NCBI GenBank assembly: GCA_002433075.1
Contig: DJHM01000010.1
Span: 798 to 64,797 of the forward strand
Length of the DNA: 64,000 nt
Direction: 5' to 3'
From: Latescibacteria bacterium UBA6620
GTDB lineage: Bacteria > Latescibacterota > UBA2968
Each line of letters opens with the position of its first letter. The first letter of the stretch is position 1. Below, in pieces: positions 58,534 to 64,000 of the stretch. A program made the position numbers and the translations under genes. The notes beneath the pieces are model-generated. The model was not told the origin of the DNA and made no database searches. It was given only the letters and a program-made list of their open reading frames with translations.

Positions 58534-59573
58534 GAGATCGACTGCGTGCTTACGTGGAAGCGAGCGTTCCGCAGATCGATGAGGAGCTGTTTTCCTATCT
58601 CCCGCAGAATGAGCCTCTCCGATTCCTCTACGAACCCATGCGCGACTACCCGCTCCGAGGGGGGAAGCGCTTTCGATCTGTGCTTGTTCTGCTCGGATGC
58701 GAAGCCGTCGGAGGGGACCCGAACGACGCGCTGAAGACCGCTGCGGCGTTCGAGATGTTCCAGTCGTTCGCGCTCGTGCACGACGACATTGAAGATGGAT
58801 CCGAGATGCGGCGCGGGAAGCCCTGCCTGCATCACCTTCACGGCGTGCCGCTGGCGATCAACGTGGGCGATGCGCTGTATTCGAAAATGTTCGAGATTCT
58901 TGTGGACAATCGCGCACGGCTAGGAGATGCGCGGACCCTCGATCTGCTCGACATGATCATCGCCGGGGCTCGATGTACGTTCGAGGGTCAGGCCTACGAC
59001 ATTGGATGGATCGAGGCGTCTGAAATTCCGACCGTCGAAGCGTTCCTGGAAATGCTGCGGCTCAAGACGGGGTGGTACAGCGGTCGCGGTCCGTGCGAAG
59101 CCGGAATCATCATCGGGAACGGGTCGTCCAACGATCGTGAGGCGCTGGGCGAGTTTGGAGAACGTATGGCCGTGGCTTTCCAGATTCGGGACGACCTTCT
59201 GAATCTGACGGTGGATGCGGACGATGCATCCACCGCCCCGACCGGAACAGCGGGAGGGTATGGGAAGGAGCGGGGCGGCGACATTGCTGAAGGGAAGCGT
59301 ACCCTGATGGTGATTGACTCCCTCAACAGTGTGTCTAAAAAGGACGCGGCAAGGCTCCGGGCGGTGCTGGACGAAGAGCGGGATAAAACAGCCCAGGCGG
59401 ACATCGAGTGGGCGATCGATCTCATGTCGGCGACCGGGGCGATCGATCGGGCTCAAGACGAGTGCCGCGAGCGGGCTGAGGCGGCGGAGGGTCATCTGGA
59501 TCGTTTGCCACAGAGTGAGTCGAGAGAGACGTTGCGAGAAATGTGTTCGTTTCTGGTCGAGCGAGTTTTTTAA
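58530..59573 (+). CDS. Polyprenyl/geranylgeranyl diphosphate synthase
   Basis: 347-aa trans-prenyltransferase. First Asp-rich motif HDDIEDGSEMRRGKP (84-98) and PLRGGKRFRSVLVLLGCEAV; second motif FQIRDDLLNLTVD is modified (DDLLNL rather than DDxxD). Chain-length residues around VLLGCEAVGGDPNDALKTAAAFEMFQSFAL were not analysed further. It makes a C15-C25 or longer isoprenoid for quinones, hopanoids, carotenoids or the UbiA enzyme at 4646. ATG 58530 overlaps the helicase stop (ATGA); the longer reading into the helicase is rejected. A DDxxD-poor second motif may reduce activity or alter metal binding. Confidence 0.9.
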   Translation: MRDRLRAYVEASVPQIDEELFSYLPQNEPLRFLYEPMRDYPLRGGKRFRSVLVLLGCEAVGGDPNDALKTAAAFEMFQSFALVHDDIEDGSEMRRGKPCLHHLHGVPLAINVGDALYSKMFEILVDNRARLGDARTLDLLDMIIAGARCTFEGQAYDIGWIEASEIPTVEAFLEMLRLKTGWYSGRGPCEAGIIIGNGSSNDREALGEFGERMAVAFQIRDDLLNLTVDADDASTAPTGTAGGYGKERGGDIAEGKRTLMVIDSLNSVSKKDAARLRAVLDEERDKTAQADIEWAIDLMSATGAIDRAQDECRERAEAAEGHLDRLPQSESRETLREMCSFLVERVF

Positions 59574-59618
59574 CGACGGGTTCAAAGTGGGCAAACACGG
59601 CGACAAGAGGAGAGGGCG

Positions 59619-60290
59619 ATGAAAATATTTGTCGATACGGCTGATATGGATGCGATCCGGGAGGCGAATGCGATGGGCATCCTCGATGGGGTGACGACGA
59701 ACCCATCGCACATCTCGAAAGAATCCGGCGCGTTCGACGACATCATCCGGCAGATCTGCGATGAGGTTCCCGGCCCCGTGAGCGCCGAGGTCGTCGCCAC
59801 CGACTTCGATGGGATGATGGCGGAGGCACGCCACAACGCGGGTATTGCGGACAACGTGGTGGTAAAGATTCCCATCATCCCTGAGGGACTGAAGGCGATT
59901 AAAGCCTGCGCCGACGAAGGCATCAAGACGAACGTGACCCTCTGTTTCTCGCCCAATCAGGCCTATCTTGCCGCGAAGGCCGGAGCGACCTACATCAGTC
60001 CGTTTATCGGACGGCTGGACGACATTGCGCACGACGGCATGGACCTCATCCAGACGATCCGTCAGATCTACGACAACTACGGTTACGAGACCGAGATCCT
60101 CGGTGCCAGTCTTCGATCGCCCAAGCACGTTGTCGAGTGTGCACTGGCAGGCTGCGATGTGGTCACCCTTCCTCCAGACGTTCTGCAGAAGATGCTCGCG
60201 CATCCGCTGACTGACATTGGACTGGAACGCTTTCTGACGGATTGGAAGGCCTGGGAGGCCAAGCAGGCGGATGGAAAGGTTCTCGCATAG
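59619..60290 (+). CDS. Transaldolase / fructose-6-phosphate aldolase (TalC/FSA type)
   Basis: 223-aa short transaldolase, the class of single-domain TIM barrels with a Schiff-base lysine in NVVVKIPIIPEGLKAI (about 84-98). MKIFVDTADMDAIREANAMGILDGVTTNPS and ISPFIGRLDDIAHDG are diagnostic, and GASLRSPKHVVECALAGCDVVTLP completes the barrel. It moves dihydroxyacetone units in the non-oxidative pentose phosphate pathway, or acts as an aldolase. GAGAGGGCG precedes the ATG. A perfect terminator lies 44 nt after the stop. Confidence 0.93.
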   Translation: MKIFVDTADMDAIREANAMGILDGVTTNPSHISKESGAFDDIIRQICDEVPGPVSAEVVATDFDGMMAEARHNAGIADNVVVKIPIIPEGLKAIKACADEGIKTNVTLCFSPNQAYLAAKAGATYISPFIGRLDDIAHDGMDLIQTIRQIYDNYGYETEILGASLRSPKHVVECALAGCDVVTLPPDVLQKMLAHPLTDIGLERFLTDWKAWEAKQADGKVLA

Positions 60291-60333
60291 AGGCCAGCCG
60301 GGGAATTGGCCAACGACCGGAGCAGGAACGCAC

Positions 60334-60367
60334 AAAGGGCTTGTGCCGAAACGGCACAAGCCCTTTT
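60334..60367 (+). terminator. Intrinsic terminator between transaldolase and tRNA-Thr
   Basis: 15-bp perfect stem AAAGGGCTTGTGCCG / CGGCACAAGCCCTTT with an AAA loop, followed on the plus strand by TTCAT. It faces the 3' end of the opposing tRNA-Thr and may act in both directions. Confidence 0.88.
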
Positions 60368-60371
60368 CATA

Positions 60372-60447
60372 TGGGGCCACCCAGCGGGATCGAACCGCCG
60401 ACCTACGCATTACGAGTGCGTTGCTCTACCAGCTGAGCTAGGGTGGC
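60372..60447 (-). tRNA. tRNA-Thr (anticodon CGT)
   Basis: Minus strand: acceptor GCCACCC/GGGTGGC fully paired, D-arm TAGCTCAGCTGGTAGAGC, anticodon stem ACGCA/TGCGT around CTCGTAA (anticodon CGT), T-arm with GGTTCGATCC. CCA is encoded. The discriminator base is C, which is rare for this tRNA. Confidence 0.95.
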
Positions 60448-60492
60448 TTAGTCCTGTATTTTCAATCCTTTACGCACTGTATAAGGTCTTAA

Positions 60493-60521
60493 AACATACG
60501 CAAACGGCATTTTTCTGTCAA
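60493..60521 (-). promoter_or_regulatory. Promoter of tRNA-Thr
   Basis: On the minus strand, TTGACA (60521-60516), 17-nt spacer, TATGTT (60498-60493). The tRNA starts about 45 nt downstream of the -10. Confidence 0.75.
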
Positions 60522-60530
60522 GATCGAACT

Positions 60531-61313
60531 ATGTCCAACCAGACCATTCTTCCCAGCATGAAGTTGGACGGCCGGACGGCCGTCGTGACGGGCGCCGGAT
60601 CGGGAATCGGCAAGGCAATCGCGATCGCTGTTGCCGAGGCTGGGGCCGACTGTGTGCCCTGTGAACGTACCGACCGGTTGGGCGATCTGGACGAAGTGTG
60701 TGACGCGATCCGGGCAACCGGACGAAAGGCTTTTCCGACCGCCCTGGACCTTCCCGACGTGGCAAGCATCGATGCGATGGTGGATGGGGTAAAGCGAAAG
60801 GCCGGCCGTATCGACGTGCTTGTGAACAATGCAGGCATCAATCTGCCCAACGATGCCTTCGACGTGACAGAAGAGGAATGGGACGCCGTGCTCGATGTGA
60901 ACCTGAAGGGCCTTTTCTTCACCTCACAGCGCGTAGGGCGACTGATGCGGGACCAGCAATCGGGTCGGGTCATTAACATCGCGTCACAGAATGGAGTGGT
61001 GGGTTACTATAAGCGTGCGGCCTATTGCTCGAGTAAAGGTGGCGTCGTGAACCTGACGCGTGTGCTGGCACTCGAGTGGGCGTCTCACAGCATCACGGTC
61101 AATGCCGTGGGCCCGACGTTTATCCTGACGCCTCTGACCCAATCCACTTTCGACGATCCTCAGCTTCGGGAGGATATCGAATCACGGATCCCCCTGGGTC
61201 GCGTTGGACAGCCCGAGGACGTGGTGGGCGCAGTCGTGTTCTTGGCCAGTCCCGCAGCAGGCATGATCACGGGCCATACCCTTCTGGTGGATGGTGGATG
61301 GACGACGATGTAA
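60531..61313 (+). CDS. Short-chain dehydrogenase/reductase
   Basis: 260-aa classical SDR: cofactor loop VVTGAGSGIGKAIAI (18-32), NNAG in VLVNNAGINLP, catalytic Ser in INIASQNGVVG, Tyr-Lys pair in YCSSK, and C-terminal FLASPAAGMITGHTLLVDGGW. It resembles gluconate/3-oxoacyl-type SDRs of catabolic operons. ATG 60531 is preferred; open frame upstream crosses tRNA-Thr and is not translated. The CoA-transferase gene begins inside its last 16 nt. Confidence 0.93.
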   Translation: MSNQTILPSMKLDGRTAVVTGAGSGIGKAIAIAVAEAGADCVPCERTDRLGDLDEVCDAIRATGRKAFPTALDLPDVASIDAMVDGVKRKAGRIDVLVNNAGINLPNDAFDVTEEEWDAVLDVNLKGLFFTSQRVGRLMRDQQSGRVINIASQNGVVGYYKRAAYCSSKGGVVNLTRVLALEWASHSITVNAVGPTFILTPLTQSTFDDPQLREDIESRIPLGRVGQPEDVVGAVVFLASPAAGMITGHTLLVDGGWTTM

Positions 61314-62290
61314 CCACGGGGCGAGGCCCTCTGTTTTCGGATCCGGACCCGGATCGAGCGCGAGCCTTTTTCCGATCGAAGCGTGTGGCACTTTCGGAAA
61401 AGGTGATGTCTGTCGACCAGGCCGTGTCGACCTTTGTCCACGATGGAGACTACCTGGCTTCGGGTGGCTTCGGGACCAATCGAATCGCAACCGCTCTCCT
61501 CCACGAGGTTCTGCGCCAGGAGAAACGTGGTCTGAGCTTCGCCGGCCACACGACGACCCACGATTTCGAGATTCTGTGCGCGGGGCATGTTCGAGGTCCA
61601 CTCCTGGCCCGGGTCGATGCTGCCTACATCGTGGGTCTCGAGGCTCGTGGTTTGTCCCCTCAGGCCAGGCGGGTTATGCAGAGCGGGGATGTAGAGGTCT
61701 GCGAATGGTCGAACTACGCGCTGGCGGTCCGGCTGCGTGCAGCGGCTACTGGGGTACCCTTTCTCCCGATGCGAAGCACGCAGGGGACGGACACATTCCG
61801 ATTCAGCGCGTCAAAAACCGTAGAATGCCCCTTTACAGGTCGGCCCCTTGCTGCTGTTCCAGCACTTTATCCCGATGTCGCCTTCATCCACGTTCACACC
61901 TGCGATCCGCTCGGTAATGCGAGAGTCGAAGGCATCTCGGTCGCGGATGCCGATCTTGCGCGAGCATCCAAGCGGGTGATTTTGACGACGGAGAAGATTG
62001 TTTCCGTCGATCAGACACGAGAAAGTCCCCAGCAGACTCTGATTCCGTCGGCGTGTGTGGATGCGGTCTGCGAGGTGCCCTACGGCTCGTACCCCGGGAA
62101 TATGCCGGGCTGCTATTTTTCGGACGAAGTTCATCTGCGAGAGTGGTTGGCGGTGGAGCGTGACCCGAACGAACTCACAGCGTTCGTTGACCGCCTGATC
62201 TATGAAACTGACTCGTTCCAGGACTATCTCGAAGCGAGTGGGGCCACCCATCGTCTCGCCGAACTCGAAGCGATCGAGAAGGGAGGGTAG
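61298..62290 (+). CDS. Acyl-CoA/glutaconate CoA-transferase alpha subunit (GctA-like)
   Basis: 330-aa CoA-transferase A subunit. VDQAVSTFVHDGDYLASGGFGTNRIATALLHEV and FAGHTTTHDFEILCAGH resemble glutaconate CoA-transferase subunit A, as does FLPMRSTQGTDTFRFSASKTVECPFTG. ATG at 61298 (MDDDVTTGRGPLFSD) overlaps the SDR end by 16 nt; no earlier start without deep overlap is better. Active as a heteromer with the B subunit directly downstream. It swaps CoA between an acyl-CoA and a carboxylic acid; the acid is unknown. Its stop abuts the GTG of the B subunit. Confidence 0.9.
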   Translation: MDDDVTTGRGPLFSDPDPDRARAFFRSKRVALSEKVMSVDQAVSTFVHDGDYLASGGFGTNRIATALLHEVLRQEKRGLSFAGHTTTHDFEILCAGHVRGPLLARVDAAYIVGLEARGLSPQARRVMQSGDVEVCEWSNYALAVRLRAAATGVPFLPMRSTQGTDTFRFSASKTVECPFTGRPLAAVPALYPDVAFIHVHTCDPLGNARVEGISVADADLARASKRVILTTEKIVSVDQTRESPQQTLIPSACVDAVCEVPYGSYPGNMPGCYFSDEVHLREWLAVERDPNELTAFVDRLIYETDSFQDYLEASGATHRLAELEAIEKGG

Positions 62291-63067
62291 GTGGCGGGCC
62301 GGGACTACAATGCGATCGAACTGATGACCTGCGTGGCGGCCCGCTTCCTCGAAGACGGGGCGACGGTCGGGGTTGGCACGGGGGCGCCCTGCGCAGCCGC
62401 GATGCTCGCGCAGAAAACCCACGCGCCCGGTTTGTTCGTCGTCTTCGAAGCAGGAGGACTGGGGCCTGAGCTTCCGGCGATGCCGATTTCGGTGGGAGAT
62501 TCTCGAACGTCACATCGCGCGGTGATGGCAACGTCGATGGCAGATGTTTTCGAGATGTGTCAGCGAGGCCTGATCGACTACGCTTTTCTGGGTGGAGCGC
62601 AGATCGATGTGTTCGGAAATCTCAATTCGACGGTGGTGGGTCCATTCGAGAAACCGTCGGTGCGCTTTCCCGGGAGCGGTGGTGGCAACGACTTTGCAAG
62701 TTTCTGCTGGAGAACGATGGTGATGACGGAGCACAGCCCTCGTCGATTCGTGGAAACCCTGGATTTTGTGACTTCGCCTGGCTACTTGTCCGGAGGGCGG
62801 GCTCGTGAAGCAGCAGGGCTGCCCTCGGAGACGGGCCCCTACAGGGTCATCACGGACTTGTGCGTGATGGGCTACGGGGTCGAAGGTTGGATGGAGGTAG
62901 TTAGCATCCACCCTGGGGTGACGAGGCAGGATGTTAAGGAGGCTACAGGATTCAGTCTGGAGATACCCGAAGGGGTGGCCGGGACGGAGGCGCCGACCGA
63001 GCAGGAGTTACACGTATTGAGGACGGACGTCGATCCGACCGGTGTCGTGATCGGACGAGGGTCCTGA
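62291..63067 (+). CDS. CoA-transferase beta subunit (GctB-like)
   Basis: 258-aa partner of the A subunit. VVFEAGGLGPELPAMPISVGDSR places the likely catalytic Glu at residue 53 (Glu54 in Acidaminococcus GctB). DYAFLGGAQIDVFGNLNSTVV and RFPGSGGGNDFASFCWRT complete the active-site end. GTG start at the base after the A-subunit stop. Together with the SDR and the M55 peptidase downstream it forms a catabolic-looking operon. Confidence 0.92.
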   Translation: MAGRDYNAIELMTCVAARFLEDGATVGVGTGAPCAAAMLAQKTHAPGLFVVFEAGGLGPELPAMPISVGDSRTSHRAVMATSMADVFEMCQRGLIDYAFLGGAQIDVFGNLNSTVVGPFEKPSVRFPGSGGGNDFASFCWRTMVMTEHSPRRFVETLDFVTSPGYLSGGRAREAAGLPSETGPYRVITDLCVMGYGVEGWMEVVSIHPGVTRQDVKEATGFSLEIPEGVAGTEAPTEQELHVLRTDVDPTGVVIGRGS

Positions 63068-63076
63068 GGAGGAAAG

Positions 63077-63859
63077 ATGAAGTTTGCCATCGGGGTCGAT
63101 TGCGAGGGCGTGGCCTGCGGCGTGGGATCGCCGGGGGCTTCCCTCAACAGTTCGAGAAACCTCGAATTCGCCAAACTGCAGGCGACGCGGGAGGCCGATG
63201 CGGCCGCCCGAGGGCTGTTCGAGGCCGGTGCAGAACAGGTGATCGTGTGGGACAACCACAACGGGAGCCTGAATCTGGATTATGATCTTCTCGATCGACG
63301 TTGTGACATCGCTCTGGGTGTCGGGTTCGAGCATCGCTGGCCAGGTGTCGATGAGAGTTTCGACGGAATCCTGTTCGTGGGCTATCACGCGATGGACAAC
63401 ACGATCGATGGCGTGATGTGCCACAGCTTCAGCTCGGCGACGTATCAGTATCTGAAGGTGAATGGCGTCGAGGTCGGGGAGATGGAAATCGATGCCGCCG
63501 TGGCGGGCGAAATGGGCGTGCCCCCCATCTTCACATCGAGCGACGACAGAGCTGTGGCCGAAGCGTCAGAATTCTTCAGCGGGATTGAGACCGTGACGAC
63601 GAAGGTCGCTAAGGGATGGAATGCGGCTGTCAGTAAACATCCGGAGCGCGTGCTCGACGAGATCTTTGAAGGCGCGCAACGGGCGGTTCAGAATCGCAAA
63701 TCGATGAAGGCGTTTAAGTTCGAATCTCCGATCGAATTCGAGATTCGCTATAAACGGCTCGAGTCTGCGCAGTCCGCTTCGCGAGGCTACAAGGCTGGGG
63801 AACGATTGGACCCCTATACGGTCCGGCACCGGTTCGAGAGAATTACGGACTACTATTGA
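63077..63859 (+). CDS. M55 zinc D-aminopeptidase, DppA-like
   Basis: 260-aa M55 peptidase. Zinc ligands of Bacillus DppA (Asp8, Glu10, His60, His104, Glu133) line up with D8/E10 in GVDCEGV, H61 in VWDNHNGS, H104 in VGYHAMDN, and E132/E135 in VEVGEMEID; H116 in MCHSFS is the candidate catalytic His. DppA removes D-amino acids from peptides and works as a decamer. Strong GAGGAGGAAAG before the ATG. Located at the end of the CoA-transferase operon, it could supply an amino acid to the same catabolic route. Its stop overlaps an opposing partial gene. Confidence 0.92.
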   Translation: MKFAIGVDCEGVACGVGSPGASLNSSRNLEFAKLQATREADAAARGLFEAGAEQVIVWDNHNGSLNLDYDLLDRRCDIALGVGFEHRWPGVDESFDGILFVGYHAMDNTIDGVMCHSFSSATYQYLKVNGVEVGEMEIDAAVAGEMGVPPIFTSSDDRAVAEASEFFSGIETVTTKVAKGWNAAVSKHPERVLDEIFEGAQRAVQNRKSMKAFKFESPIEFEIRYKRLESAQSASRGYKAGERLDPYTVRHRFERITDYY

Positions 63860-64000
63860 TCCTGGGCTCGGTCTAAATCGCGCTTCTGGAAGACGATCCA
63901 GAACTGTTGCCCGAACATAGAGCCCAGATCGCCGAGTTCGCCCACGTGGTGCAGCATCGAGGCACGCATCGCCCAACAGAGAATCAGGAGTGCGAAGCGT
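63853..64000 (-). CDS. C-terminal fragment of an unrecognised protein
   Basis: Forty-eight codons, cut by the window edge, read on the minus strand from 63999 to TAG at 63855-63853. Sequence includes RFALLILCWAMRASMLHHVG, GELGDLGSMFGQQFWIVFQK and an acidic tail. The FxQxFWIVFQK ending is reminiscent of methyltransferase-like C-termini but too short to assign. Overlaps the M55 gene stop by 7 nt on the other strand, a convergent arrangement like those at 31.9 and 42.3 kb. I cannot name it. Confidence 0.45.
   Translation of the reverse strand, partial: RFALLILCWAMRASMLHHVGELGDLGSMFGQQFWIVFQKRDLDRAQDQ

Noticed and set aside
58920..60410. A 496-codon leftward open frame
   Set aside because: It runs across the prenyl synthase, transaldolase, terminator and tRNA-Thr; no family pattern is visible.
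1..64000. CRISPR arrays, prophage, IS elements and toxin-antitoxin pairs
   Set aside because: I saw no regularly spaced direct repeats, transposase or integrase motifs, or small overlapping toxin-antitoxin genes. The SdpI-like protein has no toxin partner in the window.

Overview
The window reads as chromosomal DNA of a double-membraned (diderm) bacterium with GC-rich, densely packed genes and a standard genetic code. Envelope genes for BamA, Skp, LolA, LolD, a TolC-type channel and an MlaC/HpnM-type carrier show an outer membrane. The mix of McsA-McsB-ClpC, an XPB-type helicase, a lamin-tail/FlgD-like secreted protein, a phytanoyl-CoA dioxygenase relic and an M55 aminopeptidase would fit an uncultured FCB-type lineage (for example Latescibacterota or a neighbouring candidate phylum). 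That placement is inference; no marker here was compared with a database. No prophage, IS element or CRISPR array was seen. Four intergenic tRNAs (Ala-GGC, Val-CAC, Glu-TTC, Thr-CGT) and an RNase P RNA lie in the window. Near-consensus TTGACA-17-TATAAT-like promoters precede many units.

Regions: 1-7.2 kb holds the dusA end, two orphan receivers, ligA, an HU-type protein, a UbiA prenyltransferase and an XPB helicase. 7.3-16.7 kb runs rightward through a zinc-ribbon peptide, tsaD, a vWA-type membrane protein, a frameshifted lamin-tail protein, ftsK, lolA and prfB with its programmed +1 frameshift. 16.8-26.6 kb is lysS-lolD-mcsA-mcsB-clpC-bamA-skp-fabZ. This resembles the classical lysS-lolCE-lolD-bamA-skp-lpxD-fabZ-lpxA order, but with the arginine-kinase/ClpC module inserted and with lolCE, lpxD and lpxA missing locally. 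26.7-38.1 kb is housekeeping in both orientations: a receiver with a DHp-like tail, ABC-F, a GT-C/TPR protein, thioesterase, broken phyH, pyrF, macro domain, rnpB, zf-RING_7, a D-hydroxyacid dehydrogenase, a small-RNA-like unit and a second HU.

38.3-42.3 kb is a tight LysR-kinase-phosphatase-glycerate 2-kinase operon. 43.8-55.9 kb is the most interesting stretch: nine to ten co-directional genes for a TPR/parvulin protein, a UPF0104-type membrane protein, a TolC channel, a fused sugar/inositol-phosphate cytidylyltransferase-CDP-alcohol phosphotransferase, an MlaC/HpnM carrier, an HpnN/MMPL-type RND transporter, an unrecognised internally duplicated membrane protein, a GMC oxidoreductase and a Gfo/Idh dehydrogenase. 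I propose that it makes and exports a polar lipid or inositol-type phosphodiester; the product is unknown. 56-64 kb carries an MrfA-like helicase coupled to a polyprenyl synthase, a transaldolase, a catabolic-looking SDR/CoA-transferase/M55 operon and the cut end of an unrecognised leftward gene.
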